From assembly GCA_028583605.1 (NCBI GenBank), contig CM053329.1, positions 33,070,992 through 33,134,991 of the forward strand: a stretch of DNA of 64,000 nucleotides, in the 5' to 3' direction. The notes under the pieces were generated by a model. It saw only the letters and a list, made by a program, of their open reading frames with translations. It was not told the origin of the DNA and did no database searches. The first letter of the stretch is position 1, and every line of letters starts with the position of its first letter. The position numbers and the translations under genes are program-made. Positions 12,297-24,889 of the stretch are shown piece after piece. This DNA comes from Dastarcus helophoroides. Taxonomy: Eukaryota > Arthropoda > Insecta > Coleoptera > Bothrideridae.

Positions 12297-13160
12297 AAAA
12301 TCGTCCCAATGCTCCTAAAGAAGTTTTCATGTCATTAAAAAAATCCAAAATATTCAGCAATTTCGAAATTAAAGTTTAAAACTTAAAGTTGACACTTGAA
12401 GGAAATTTTAAAGTATGAGATTAAACTCGAAATTTTGAGAAAAATGTCCAAATTGTTTCAATAAAAGTATAACAAAATATTCACATTTATAATTTGGAAT
12501 TATGGAAAGAAAACACATTTCTCAATAATTAAGTGGTTTATAAAGAATTTTGAAAAGCCATTTTTGAAAATAAGACAACATTTCTATAACAATTCCAAAA
12601 TTGCAGTTTTTATGCAAAAATTTTAGAAAAAAATTGAAAATTGAAAATTGAAATTTCGATAAGAAAAGCAGTATTAAAGTATCTTTTCTTGAACTTTCAA
12701 ACAAAAGTAAAAACTTAAATATGACAGAAGTGAAAATTTTGAAAAGAACCCGAAGAATCCAGATCCGCAAGTTTAAATTAAAAAATTCGAAACAAAGTCA
12801 ACATTATCCATTCGAAAGATTTCAAAATACATTTAAAATCAGTTTATTCAAATTTCAAGTTTACAGAAATAATTTTAAAAGTTTAGGATGAAATGCATTT
12901 TGAAAAAAAAAACAAAATTTGACAAAAAAAAACAATAATAAAAACTTTGTCTTGAAAATAGTATACATTTCGAAATTTTTCAAAAAAAGTTACAATTTGG
13001 AATCAAAAATCAAAAATAAAGAAAAAAAAAGAGAAACAGAAGAAAAATTAACGTTTGCGAAAAAGACAAAATTTGAAAAAGATCTACAACTACAAGAATA
13101 TCAAATTTTCGAGTTTCGAGGTAAAATTAAACACAAAATTGAATAAAAGCTTTAGGTGAA
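12297..13160. repeat. F3 remnant, then AT-rich phrase block (A-rich orientation)
   Basis: 12297-12340 on the minus strand resembles the core of a short repeat found at 22603, 57280 and 62783 ('TTCTTTAGGAGCATTGGG'). The remainder to 13160 is A-rich phrase DNA (GAAATTTCGAAAAA, AAAATTTTGAAAAG). Confidence 0.4.
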
Positions 13161-13169
13161 ATTTTCGAG

Positions 13170-14925
13170 GGGTCTGCGAAATCAGAAATCGCTAAGTAAC
13201 TCAAAAAATTTTCCCACATTTAAAATCTACGCAAACGAAGTTGCGGTAAGTTAGCTTAAAATAGATTTCATCAAACTAAAGTATAGTTTAGAAATCTGCT
13301 TCATAAAGCATTTTAAAATAGATTTGCCTGACAAAAAGCAATATGGTTACAATGTGAGCCATTTAAATGGCATTACTTCAAAAGAAACTCTATGTCTAAG
13401 ACAGGTTGTTTGTCTTAGTGGTTCTTTTTTTCTTTTAAATGAGTAATACAATCCCGCTTGTCGGGCTCTACTTTTTTATATTATTAATATAAATACTACA
13501 TTTAATGAAAGAAAAATTGTTAGCTTACGAAGATAATAAGCTAAACTGTTTTCGCTTTCCTATACGACTTCGATTGCAGTGACCAGCATAATTATGAAAA
13601 AGAACTAAGAATAAACAGCTAGTTCATTAGAAATAAGAAACTTTTCTGAGGAATTAACTTAAAGTAACCGATCGTCAAAAGGCTTACTTAAACTTCTCAA
13701 AGGGAAAACTACAGTCAAAGGCGTATAAGTTTGATTGCTTCCCTAGTAATTTTCCGTGCTTTATATTGGAAGTAAAGTAAAAAAAAACTTTTAACTACTT
13801 CCCTTGAATTGCGTAATCTTGCATTGTTATTTTAATGATGATTGTTTGTTCTCGGGACTTGGCTCATTCTCGTTTTAAAACATGTATGCGTTTTTCTGGT
13901 GATGGCGAAACTTTTCAGAATTTATGACGCTCGAAAATTTTGTCTGGCGATTTCTGTCTGGCAAACTTATGAGTAATTCGGACGAATGGTAATTAAAGCA
14001 TATTATGTTCAAGGATCATTGATTTCAGGGCAATATATCTGATTACAATGAAATTGGGATTACGCAAAATATTTGTGCGAAAGCATAATAACAGCATAGA
14101 CACATTAATAGTGCTATAAATACTGAATGTAGACAATGAATGTCTGTGAACTGACTGATAATAACGTGAATATTGGATAATGCATTTGTTAACGTATACA
14201 TAAACTGTACTGAATTAAATTCGGGTTTTTATTTGCATTGTTATCAAAAGCTTAATTTTGGAGATTTCATAGCGCAATCTGATCATTTAATTAGGTTCAG
14301 AAGCGCCGATAATCAAAATAAAAACGTTAAATATTCGATATTAATGTGCGAAAATGTTGACTGGATAAATTAAGTTGTGATTTTGCCTTTCATGTCTAGA
14401 ATTCATTTCGAAAACATCGCACAGCACACAGTCAATTCGGAAAAAATCGAAAGAACTTTGACTGTGTAAAAATCTCAATGTAGACCATAAGATTTTTTAA
14501 TTATTAGGGAAGCTAGAATTCATCAGGGGAATACCCCACTGCACATAATCACTTTAAGAAAGGTTCGAAACCAAAGGCTTTAGAAAAGGCTATCGAGCTT
14601 AGAGTAAGTATGCAGTATGTTACTCGTTTAAAATATTCAATTGTAGCTCATAACCAAACAATAACATCAACAGCTGTTATATGTGCTGTTGCCAGATTTA
14701 TTGAAGCAAGAGAAGACGCAAGTCAGATGACATTACTATTAAATAGGTTACACTTTATTTTGACTAATCAAGAAACGATTTTAGGAAAAGTATTGAAGTT
14801 TTTTTGATTTTTATTGTTTTTAATAAAAGTATATTTTAAAAAGATCAAGGAAAAGGTGAAGCGATATTTTGTATTCATAGGTGGGATACCGATGATAAAT
14901 AGGCAATCATGAATAAATTAAAGAC
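13170..14925. other. Unassigned intergenic DNA
   Basis: No gene or mobile element is recognisable. Short open frames at 14173-14373 and 14610-14807 have no domain and no supporting context. Confidence 0.35.
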
Positions 14926-14927
14926 GG

Positions 14928-15010
14928 TAGAAGAAAGATGAAAGAAGAAAGAAGAAAGAAGAAGAAAAAAGAAAGAAGAAAGAAAAAAGACGAAAGAAGA
15001 AGAAAGTACA
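14928..15010. repeat. (GAAAGAA)n purine microsatellite
   Basis: An imperfect run of GAAAGAAGAAA units on the + strand. Confidence 0.85.
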
Positions 15011-15054
15011 TTAAAAAAAACTACGACGCAACAACCTAATACATCATCCAATCC

Positions 15055-15420
15055 TCATTACTTTTCAAAATAGCCTGGCACCCTTTGGGTATGCTTTCTA
15101 CCAATTTTACGGTATATTCCGTGGGTCATATCTTTCTAATTTTTCGTGAAAGCTGCTTGAGGGTAATCACAGCTGTTCTTGAAAGTTTCTTCTTCACAAT
15201 GCTTCAAAGATTTTCCATTGGAATTGTATCCGAAGACTGTGAAGGCCAGTCTAAAATTGTTATACCAGGTCCTTCTTTTGAGGAGGACTCCAATGTTATG
15301 GATCGTTGTGCTCCTATAAAATCCAGTCTGCGACTTTGGCACCAAATATCTGCCCTGCAGACTTTAGAAGACCACGCGTATAAATATTGACCATGTTTTA
15401 AGCATCCAAGTTCTGGGTAA
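15055..15420 (-). pseudogene. Tc1-like transposase C-terminal remnant
   Basis: Minus-strand translation gives 'ITILDWPSQSSDTIPMENL', then 'IVKKKLSRTAVITLKQL' and 'TEYTVKLVESIPKGCQAI'. This matches the Tc1-family C-terminus in order (LDWP.QSPDLNPIE.LW, then K..L, then a LVESMP.RC.AVI tail). The catalytic acidic residue would be the E of 'MENL'. The usual SPDLNPIE has decayed to SSDTIPME, and frames upstream are broken. Sequence further right to about 15720 may be more of the same element but cannot be assigned. Confidence 0.7.
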
Positions 15421-15721
15421 AGAGCAGACATCAAAAAAACCCAAGGCCTGGGCTGCTGAGAATCGCGACCGCTATTGGTCCAATGTAATTTTTTCCTAAC
15501 GAAGATTCGTTCTGGCATAGGCTCCCATAAAGTATGCTTGGTCTATCGCTGATGAGCCAGGTTGCATTAAAGACTCTAAAGTCGTTTAGAGCCGAGTCAA
15601 AAATGGACCTGGGAATGCAAACAATTTCTGAAGCAAATGGCTGCAAACAACAAAGTAACTTTAATGTGGGTTTTAGGGCATCAATGATTAGAAGGGATCG
15701 AAGAGGCAGATAAACTCGCCA

Positions 15722-16807
15722 TTTGATATCCAATTACCTCGCTGACCGATCTCTTCAGGTCGTAGTTAATGGCATCTCATCCGAGATATTTGCGATTAAC
15801 GCAGGGGTGCCTCAGGGGTCTATTCTGTATCCTACTATATTTCTGTTACACATAAACAATCTCTTAGCTTTAACTTCCAATCCCGATATCTAACTACGCA
15901 GATGATAGTAACCTTGTGTCATCTTTTTTCTCGGACAAACCATTATCTATCGCTGCTTCAAATCAACTAAGGACACAGCAAATACAGGACGATTAATCGG
16001 GATCTCGAAATCATTCTAGAATGGGGTTAGAACAATTTGGTCGACTTCAACGCTTCAAAAACTCAGGCCGCGGTTTTCTCTAAGAAAAACATCAAGGGAT
16101 AATGCAACAAACATACTAATGGACGATAAAATCCTTCCAATGGGATCTAATCTATCTATCTATCCTAGGAGTGAATGCGAGCACTAACTTCTCTTGGGAC
16201 GATCATGTGCGCGCCATAAATCCGCCTCTCAGAAGCTAGGCTTTCTTTTTAGAGCTAAAAAGTACTTCGCATCTTATCAGCTATTAACACTATACAAAGC
16301 TCAAGTTAGGCCAACACTAGAATACTGTTCTCGTGTTTGGAGTTCAACCCCAAAACACACTTTAGCTCTCTTGGATTCAATTCAAAGAAGAGCGATTCGC
16401 CTAACTGATGACGAGAGTTTGATCGATTCTCTCGAAACACTATAGCACAGTCGTATGGTTTGTGACTTGTCTCTTTTCTACAAGTACTATTATGGAAGAT
16501 GCTCTCAGGAACTAGTAGGATTGACCCCCCAAGGGCAAGATTCTCGAGGCATACTAGACAATCGGAGACAGTAAATTCCTACGCCGCGGTCCAGCTTGAC
16601 ACAGCGAGGACTACGGAGACTCTTTTTCCTCTAGAACTTCCAAGTTATGGAACTTGTTACCGAAAGGAATTTTTCCCAAAAATTACGACCTATCCTTGTT
16701 TAAGGAGGCGGTTCATCGCCATCTATCCTTGTTTCTGGATTCTACTCGTAGCGCTTTGAAAGTATAATGGGGTTACCCTTTGCGAGTGGATTAAACTTAA
16801 AGAAAAA
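15722..16807 (+). mobile_element. LINE-A, 5'-truncated copy
   Basis: The + strand sequence begins inside the RT palm (phrase equivalent to 'ISSGRS.WHLIRDICD') and passes the 'INRDLE' region. It gives 'SASQKLGFLFRAKKYFASYQ' and 'SIQRRAIRLTDDESLIDSLE' and ends with the family 3' terminus GGGGTTACCCTTTGCGAG followed by an A tail at 16799-16810. It is frameshifted repeatedly. Confidence 0.88.
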
Positions 16808-16849
16808 AAAGAGGCCTCAATCCTACCTCTCTTCGGTCCAGAACCATAC

Positions 16850-17300
16850 TATGGTCTTACAAAAAACCACGTAAAAAATAAAATATATACTTGGGAGACA
16901 AACCAAAGGCTGCCATACTGGAGAAAAACTCCAGGCCTAAGACAGTCAAAAAAGTTTATCACTTTCTCAAAAAAGAAGTCTCAGCAGCTTCTCTAACTGA
17001 ACAATAAGTAAAATAATAACAGGACTTTTCACAGGACAGTTCCCAGTAAAGTATCACCTTAAGAAAATGGGAAAAGTGGATGATGTAAACTGCAGATTCT
17101 ATAACGCAGCAACAGAAACAGCAGAACTCCTCCTATGCGAATGCATGGCTCAGTTCTGCAAAAAAATCAAATTTCTTAAAAGGGTGACCCTGACACCCCA
17201 AGAAATAAAAGAAACTGATCCTAGAAAGGTAATAGATTATGTAGAAAGTCTAAACATCTTAAACAATCATTAAAAAATACAGTCCGCACAAAGGATCCTA
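16850..17300 (+). pseudogene. RNase H-distal tail of a different LINE
   Basis: A + strand frame reads 'YHLKKMGKVDDVNCRFYN', then 'TAELLLCECMAQF' and 'EIKETDPRKVIDYVESLNI'. This is the C-terminal zinc-knuckle-like segment (GK.DD..CR.C....ET..H.LC.C) and tail of LINEs with an RNase H domain. Upstream at 16860-17000 the frame is broken. It lies directly behind the A tail of the preceding LINE-A copy. Confidence 0.6.
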
Positions 17301-18865
17301 ACGGGTAGCAATGCTGAGAGGTGTAAAAGCCTATACGACTCTATTTCAGAATTATAGAACTGTAAAACAGAACCTTAAGGAGTTTTCACTTCTGAAAGCA
17401 GTTCTCAGACTGCCTAAGTTTTTAATTATCACATATATTCAAACGAGCTTTATGAAACTTTGAAAGTAGTCAGTCGCTACTAAAATGTTAGAAACCCCGT
17501 TTTAGAGCCCGACTTCGAACAGAAGTCCTAAACATCCACACCAGAAATAGATAAGGATCCCATGCAGTTGTGCGAGGCCATATGGACAACAAGAAAAGAA
17601 AGCAGGAAGACAGAGTGATTACTTTGGACACTTAGTTAATTTAGAGTCTTCGATGGTGTGTGGCTCCACGTTATGGTCGGGGTACCAATTTAATGAATCC
17701 TAAAACAATGGGGGCCGTCCTGGAATTTATAAACAATGTCCAACGCTAACTGTACCCTAAAAAACATTGGTTCTCCCAAAACATGTGCATTTAACAAGAG
17801 GCTGCCATCTTCGTAAAAAGAACACAAATACTTCATATAACCACCTGGCTTAGATTTAAAGGAAAGCTATAAACGATAATCCGCCGGTGAATTGGTGAAC
17901 TATCTTAAGGCAAATTGCAAATTGATAGCACATATCGTGTGCTATATGCGACTTCAAGAGTAGAAGCGCTTAACTTCAATCTCAATTCAACGATTATTTT
18001 ATCCGAAAGACAAATACTTATTACATTTGTTCGATAAGAATTCGCTCCAATAGGCTTTTAGGAGCTCCTTTACGAATGGCAATAATGCAATTGAATTTGG
18101 CGTCAGATAAATTTATTGCAAGTTAAGAGATATATCTACTAGTATTACATGTGTAATTTAAATCTTATACCCGTTCCACTCTTTACAAAAAGCTTTACGA
18201 GGACAACCTGCGTAACGTGAATCTTGTTTTCGTCTGTTATGATAGGCCAGTTAATATTTGCATCATTTTTATTGTCTTCTAGTTTTTAAGGAAAAACAAA
18301 TAAAAAAGATTTTTGCAAAATGTTTCCAATTGCGGGTAATTAATTAAACATTTTAGAGTGAAACATTTTATGAGTATAACAAAATATTTAATTGACATTA
18401 TTTGTTAATTTAATACTATTTATGAGTCAATGGTTTAACATACCTAAACACAAATCACACCGAGGGCGCTTGTGTTTAATGGCTCTTGCTGTGCTATAAA
18501 CGACAGTACAAAATTGGAATTATTTTCGTTACCAGTGCCCTTTATAATGTTGGTTACATCATATATTTTGGCAAAATATTTAGGAATTTGCTTTCGTCAT
18601 AGCTTCTTTTTTTGCATAAGCACCCCAAGCCTAGTCAAGTTTGTAATATTGCTTTTGACCTTTTCAGGATGATCTTTTTTCTACTGATGTTGACAAAAAC
18701 ATGTCAGTTCATAATATTCGACATTCTTCAAAGATGAAATTCCTTAAGCTGCAGAATCCTGGCCTAAATACGTCAGCAGAAGACTTTTAGATATTTATTC
18801 GATGAAGTCAGTGTTTCTCAAACTTCTTTTGTAATGGGCCGGTTATTTTTATGCTTCCGCTTTGT
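17300..18865. other. Unassigned intergenic DNA
   Basis: 17280-17640 may be 3' untranslated sequence of the preceding LINE tail. The rest contains nothing recognisable. Confidence 0.3.
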
Positions 18866-18869
18866 GTCC

Positions 18870-21580
18870 CACTAAAAGATATTTTAACTATCTTAAAGCT
18901 TCTTTTTTCTTCTCAAAATTCCAGCACATTGTGAGAGTAGAAGTTAAAATTTTGTCTTTTCTTTCTAGAATTTTTAATTTTTTTTTCTCACAATTTCGAC
19001 TTCCCAAAATTTTGCCTCGAAATTTTAAGCTGAAGTTTCAAAAGTCGACCTATTTCTCTCTAATTTTAAAACGGAGATTTATCTGAACTTATGTGAAAGT
19101 TTTTCAAGCATTTGACTCTTTATATTTGTCTATAAATTCGACGTGAAATTAAGACCTTATTTTCTCAAAATTTCGGTTAAAATCTTTTTATTTTAAATAA
19201 AACAAATTAAAATTCGGAGTCAAAATTGAAAAAGATCTGAAAAATTTTGGAAATAAAGTTAAACTTTTGAGAGAAAACACAAAATGGTAAAACTTTTCTA
19301 AAAAATCCAAATTTTAACTTCCTATTTTTGTTTGATCTATTTTGTTTTGAAATTTTTTTGGAAAAAATTCCGAATATTTTGACTTTAGAAATTCAAGGTA
19401 TTTTCTAAATTTTATTCTTGGTTTTAAAATTTCGATTTTTATCGTAGCTTTTTAAAACTTTTTAAAATTTTTCTAATGAAAATTTCCAGCTTGGACTTTT
19501 TTAAAAATATTTCTGTTTTTTCTCGAAATGATGAATTTTTGACCCTATTTTTACTCTTTTCTGACGATGGTTTTTTTTTTTAGATTTTTTGTTCCTAGGG
19601 TTAAAATGTCATTCTTTTTATATTTTTTCCAACACAAACGTTTATTTTTGTTTTTGAAACATCTGATTTAAACTCGAACTTGTCTTTTTCTTAAAGTCAA
19701 TTTTAGTTAGACTTTTTCTCAACATTGAAATAGACATTGATTTTTTCTAACCTTTAGTAAAAATTGAAAAATTGTTAAACCTACGATATTGACATCAAAT
19801 GTAAAAATTTGGACCTTCTTTGAAATTTAGATGCTAGAAGTTTGAATTGTTTTTTTTTCAGAATTTTTCGCCAGTTCCATTCCCTTCAATTTTAAATTTC
19901 TGTAAGTTTAAAGCAACAATTTTGAGAAAAATATCAACATTTGAAATTTTCGAAAAATCAATATTTACTTTTTAAAAGGAGTCAAAATTACGAAAAAAAA
20001 AAATGGAAGTCGCACTTTTAAAAAATTCGGAATTTTGACAAACAAGTGAAATTTTTAAAATTAGTCAATATTGTGAAAAAGAGTAGAAATGTTGAAAAAT
20101 GTGGAAATTTTGTGAACAAAAGTAAATATTTTGAAATGCTGAAATATTCAAAATGTCAACATTTTCAGAAAGACTTGAAATTTGAAAAACGCTCAAGTTC
20201 TGGGAGTGGAACTTTAAAAAAAACAACATGTTAAAAAAATAGAGTTATTAATGTACTTAAAAGTCCAAACTAGAAAAAGTAGAATTTTTGTAGGTCCACA
20301 ATTGCAAAAGGTAAGTTTTTTAAAAGTAAAAATGTACAAAAAAGTCAAAATTCTCTGGTTGAATTTTTCATGAACTTAAAATTTTGAAATGTCGATTTCT
20401 TTTTATTAAATTTACAAAATATTTACTAGACAAAGTAGAAAATTTAAAGTAAACATTTTTAGAAAAAGTCGAAACGCTGATAAAAATGAGAACTTGAAAC
20501 ACTGAAAATTTTCAATATAGAATATTTTTAGTAAATTTTTATTTATAAAAAAATTAAAACTTCGACAAAAAAAAGAAAATTTGAAATCAAAATTCTTACA
20601 AAAAAGTTGAAATTTAAAAAGAATATATATTTTGAAATCTCGAAAAGTCAAAGTTTTCGAAAGTCGCAATTTCCAAAAAAATCGTGATTTTCACAAAAAC
20701 GAATTCATCAGAAAAGAGTAAAAATAGGCTGAGGAAGTCATTATTTCGAGAAAAAACAGAAATATAAAAAAAAGGTTTAAACTGGAAATGTTTATTAAAA
20801 AAATTTCAAAAAGTTTTAAAAAGCTACAATGAAAGGCAAAATTTCAAAACCAAGTACAAAATTTTGAAAATAACTTAAATTTCTAAAGTCAAAATCTTTA
20901 GAGAGAAAGTCAAAATAAAAAGAAAATCAAATAGGTTACAAAATAGGTACATCAAAAATTGGAAGTTTAAACTCAATCTTTTTAGAAAAGTTTTACTATT
21001 TCATGTTTCCTCTCAAAACTTTAAGCTTATTTTTAAAATTATCTGGAATTTTTTTTCAATTTTAACTTTAAAATTCAAAATAGCAAAATTTTAAAATTTT
21101 GAAAAAATACAAAGAATAAGGTAAAAACTTCTAGAAAAAATCAACATTTTTGAAATTTTCAAAATAAATAAAACAAAATTTTCTAAAAAGATTGAAATTT
21201 GTAAAATAAGTCAAACAATTGCAAAAAGGCAAAATTTTGAAGTAAAGAAATTTCGAAAATAAGCGAAATTTTGAAAAAAAGCTGTCGTTTTGAAAAAAGT
21301 TGAAGTTTTGAGAATGTGCAAATTTTGAAAAATAAAGGAGATTTTTAAATGCCGAAGTTTCAAAAAAGATCGAAATTTTCAACAAAAAACTAGAAAGAGT
21401 GGACATTTTCTAAAAAGTCGTCTTTTTTTTCATTAGAAATTTTTAAAAATCACAGTTCTTCTATATTGTTTTATAAAGTCAACCTTTTTAAAATAGTTGA
21501 GATTTTAAGTCAGTCAGAAGTAACAATTTTGAAAAAGGTTGAGATTTGCAGTCGATCAAAATTAAAATAAAAATCAATAT
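18870..21580. repeat. Long AT-rich phrase block with a polarity switch
   Basis: From about 18870 to 19910 the block reads T-rich (AAATTTCGAC, TTTTTCTCAAAATTTC). From about 19910 to 21580 it reads A-rich (GAAAAAGTCGAAATTTTG). It thus resembles a large imperfect inverted arrangement, although the halves are not base-for-base mirror images. No coding frame is credible. Confidence 0.55.
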
Positions 21581-21589
21581 ATTTTTTTT

Positions 21590-21766
21590 TGGTGGTTGGT
21601 TATCTTCAAAAATTGAAATACAAATTTTTTTCCGTGAAACCAAGAAAGATTAAGAGACACAACAAAGGTTGCTCTAACGCTTGGCTATTGAAACGGGTTA
21701 AAGCAACCTTTGTTGCGTTTTTTAATCTTTCTTGGTTTCAGGGAATAAGATTTGTATTTCAACTTG
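21590..21766. mobile_element. F1 foldback element, copy A
   Basis: Inverted arms of about 80 bp: the left arm carries 'GAAACCAAGAAAGATTAA' and 'CAACAAAGGTTGCTCTAACG', and the right arm its reverse complement, ending GATTTGTATTTCAA. The left end has the family-specific tail GGTGGTTGGTTATCTT, absent on the right. The centre is shortened to TTGGCTATTGAAACGGGTT, so the CUGAAGA part of the hammerhead-like core found in copies B, C and D is deleted. Confidence 0.8.
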
Positions 21767-22199
21767 AAAAGTCAAAATATTCAAAAAAAAATTAATAGGT
21801 TCGGAAAAACAAGAAAAAAGAATTTTTGCAAAAATTTCAATTATTAAAAAAGTGGAAATTTTTAACAAAAAAAAACCCTGAAAATCCGTTTTTTAAACAA
21901 AATTTAAAAAAAAATTGGAAATTTGAAAAAAAAATTATTTCTTTATAGCTCAAAAACGCCCAATGTTAAACCAAAGCATAAAATAGTGCTGCACGTTATC
22001 AAAGTGTTAAAATTTAAATTTCGAGAAGAACAAGACCTAATTTTTAGGGGTAAAATAATTTTCTGAGAAAAAAAATGCAGAAAAATCTAAATTTACTAAA
22101 AGAAGATTTGAATAAAATATCCAATCTTATAAAAAAAATTAGGGAATCATGTGGACTGCCAACAGCTGAATACTTAAAACTAGTAAATACCAGTGATAA

Positions 22200-22431
22200 T
22201 TTTTTTTTTGGTGGAACGGACTGGTCCTTGGTTATCTTGTTAAATTGAAATATAAATTTTGTCCCCTGAAACCAAGGTAGATTAAAAAACACAACAAAGG
22301 TTGCTCTAATGCGTTTCAATAGCCAAGCTATCATCTTCAGAGATAATATCTCTCTATCGAAACGCGTTAGAGCAACCTTTGTTATGTTTTTTAATCTTTC
22401 TTGGTTTCAGGGAACAAGATTTGTATTTCAA
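22200..22431. mobile_element. F1 foldback element, copy B, with 9-bp target duplication
   Basis: The flanks carry CAGTGATAA at 22191-22199 and 22432-22440, a direct duplication that fixes both ends. The element starts with a T run and the one-sided tail GGTGGAACGGACTGGTCC. It then has inverted arms around 'CCCTGAAACCAAG' and 'CAACAAAGGTTGCTCTAA' on the left and the complementary arm on the right, ending GATTTGTATTTCAA. The tail on one side only, outside the inverted repeat, parallels the Penelope-like element at 49573-51533. There is no open frame. Confidence 0.85.
22304..22344 (-). ncRNA. Hammerhead ribozyme-like motif, F1 copy B left arm
   Basis: On the minus strand: CUGAAGA, one extra U, stem II GAUAGC/GCUAUU around loop UUG, GAAA, then CGCAUU and AGAG. 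Stem I is only UCU/AGA. Compared with the family form GAAACGCGUU, the palindromic stem III has one substitution, so this copy is probably weak or inactive. The extra U after CUGAAGA departs from the canonical hammerhead. Confidence 0.55.
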
Positions 22432-22602
22432 CAGTGATAAAATTTCACAATTTGTAAATTAATATCACATAATAAACTTATTTTGTGTTAATATTATAAA
22501 CATTCATTCTGGTTTTCGACTGGGTTCAAGTTGTCTATCAAGCAGGTTTTTATTTCTGTTACCCGTCTTCCTCATAGCTGTATAACACTCTTAACATAAC
22601 AT

Positions 22603-22700
22603 CATGTTGGTAACGAGAATTGGCGTGACGGTAACGAAAGCCATCAGTGTTTGACCTATTAAAATTCGCCCAACGCGCCTAAAGAAATTTTCACTTCATA
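22603..22700 (-). repeat. F3 short interspersed repeat
   Basis: Read on the minus strand, 'TTTAGGCGCGTTGGGCGAAT' is followed by a 'GGTCAAACACTGATGG' segment and 'TCGTTACCAACATGATG'. The same order of words occurs on the + strand at 57285-57375 and in part at 62783-62862. It is probably a SINE-like or other short non-autonomous repeat. Confidence 0.5.
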
Positions 22701-22831
22701 CATTCTTGCTTCAGATTTATAGGGTTAAAAAAAGCACTAGAAACCTCTTGTTCTTATAACACTGGTCAACACTGATTTTGTCACATGAACTCTGCTAAAG
22801 CACTGAACTAAACACTGTGGCTTGTGATTAA

Positions 22832-23056
22832 GTCCAAAGAAGGTTTCACCCCTTTACCACATCGGCAATTAAATAATTACGCGATACGTATTTCGATACG
22901 TATCGATTTGAATCTCAATGCAGATGACGTCGATGCATCTTTTGCTAATCTTTTAAGATTAGTGCGCTTGAAAATGCCAGTTCTGCTGGCGAAATACGTA
23001 TCGTGTAAATATTTATTTAATTGCCGATGTGGTAAAGGGGTGAAACCTTCTTTGGA
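22832..23056. mobile_element. F4 foldback element with near-perfect arms
   Basis: 22832-22895 and 22990-23056 are reverse complements apart from a short indel. The outer arm starts GTCCAAAGAAGGTTTCACCC and continues 'CTTTACCACATCGGCAATTAA'; the inner part carries GATACGTATTTCG. The near identity of the arms suggests recent origin or gene conversion. The loop of about 95 nt holds a hammerhead-like degenerate motif. Any reading frames across the arms are artefacts of the palindrome. Confidence 0.85.
22964..23006 (+). ncRNA. Degenerate hammerhead-like motif in F4
   Basis: UUGAAAA stands where CUGAAGA is expected (two substitutions in the core), then U, stem II GCCAG/CUGGC, GAAA, the self-complementary AUACGUAU, C, and possible stem I GCGC/GUGU with two G-U pairs. 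The architecture matches the F1 motif, but the core changes make activity unlikely. Confidence 0.3.
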
Positions 23057-23059
23057 CAT

Positions 23060-24880
23060 GAACTCTGGTAGGTAATTGTGTTTGGACTACCTACCCCCAT
23101 CATGAAATCGTACTTATTTTTTTCCATCAACCCCAGTCTCTTGTGACAAGCTAAAATTTATTTTTGGAAATGTTGTCTTCCCAAATACTGTTCGTTTTTA
23201 TTTAGGTCCATATATGATTTACATCTTAGAAAATTTTATCAGAAATAAAACATAATATCAGGATCATATTAATTCCTGATTCGAAGTCTTTTTTATCATT
23301 AAAATTTGGGTACTTTTTATGTGAATGGCATACCAGCAATCGAAAAAATCACAATTAGGGAAAGTTTGTCCTACACGTAGATATTTAATTTGTAAATAAA
23401 AAACTGCAAAGCATTCACACTTGTAAAGCTTTCTTGTATATTTTTACCAACACTTCATATCAAATTGGGCCTACCTAGAGGGAATGAGTCCCAATAAAAA
23501 TTGATTTTTATATTTTAAGGAGAAATTCCCCAGAATGAGTAAAGTAGCAGTAGTAGTAGAACCTTAAATTAAGAAAATTAATAAAAAATCGTTATTTAAA
23601 GAAAACTTAGGTGTTTTGAAAAATTCAGCATGAAGATGCTTCAAAAATTTAATTGGAAATTTTTTGGTGTACCATAAGAGTGACATCTAGAGATATTTGG
23701 TTAAAAACTTTTATTGGAATATAAAACTTTGTGTTGCAATATGGGGATCAAGATTCACTTTTTTAAACAGATATCCTGACTTTATTCCTACGAATTAGGG
23801 GGCTCTGGGAGGCTCTAAGTGATAAGAAGTGATAAAAGTTTCATGCGGACCCTGCAATGATGGAAAATCAGAGCAGAATAAACTCAGGGGTATTGACTGA
23901 ATATTACTGCTTGATTAAGAGGGACCAATTAAAAGCTAAATAATCTAGAAAAAGAAGGATTATAAGTTCCTAATGTACATTTTTTATGTTATATTTCTGG
24001 AGATCCATCATTTTTCAAACATTTAACAAACAAATGTCGTGGGTGACGAAAATTTCAAAAGTGCTTATTTTAAATGACAACAACTAACGCTATTATAAAA
24101 ATATAAAAAGAAGTTCATGTGACATGACAAAACTTTAATTTTATTGCCCAGTGTAATTTTATGAGTATGATTGAATACGGAGATAATTCTGCGATCGGTT
24201 ATTTTGTTGCGTTACGTAGGGTACGTTTGCTTAGGTTTCTAAAAAACTGGATCATTTTAATAGTTTTCTCAAATTGTAATTTACCCTTTCTAGTTAGGGA
24301 TCTGATTCCAGCTTAAAACTTCCACGCTTATACAACATTGAAAATCTAAATTATTTGCTTTTCAGTTGGAATTCTGCTTTTCGTTTTAATAAGCGTCAAA
24401 TTTATAACTAGCTGGAGTTTGGTCAGTTTTCAACTGACATAAATGATAAACTTTCCACGGAGAATTAAACACAACGAATGCCCGACTTCTTTCCGGTTTA
24501 ACGTTCTCAGTTTTGGATTCCGAAGGAATAACAAAAAGTGCAATATATCTCATGTTGCAATAAGAACTGTGATGGAGCATCCATAATAACTTTTAGTGCT
24601 CTTTGCTCTTTTAATTTGTTGAAATTCTTTATGAATACGATGATACAGAGGTAAAATATGTTCTAAAATTGGTTAACATTAATTTTTACCAAATACGTTT
24701 GCCTATTCTCTTTCTCTCTCATTTATTTTTAAGCACTATAGCGTAAAAACTAATTTGATTTTCATTGGATAATAATCCAGGATCTTTCAGTGATTATGTC
24801 ATTAATTTTAACTGCTAGTTACCATTCAAAGTTGACGAAAATTTTAATGTACCAAGAAGTCAAGTTTTTATCAAACAATT
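23060..24880. other. Unassigned intergenic DNA
   Basis: No gene, RNA gene or family repeat is supported in this stretch. Confidence 0.35.
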
Positions 24881-24889
24881 CATTTAAAA

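Noticed and set aside
22824..23075. Two overlapping opposite-strand frames with similar peptides
   Set aside because: They are translations of the two arms of the F4 palindrome.
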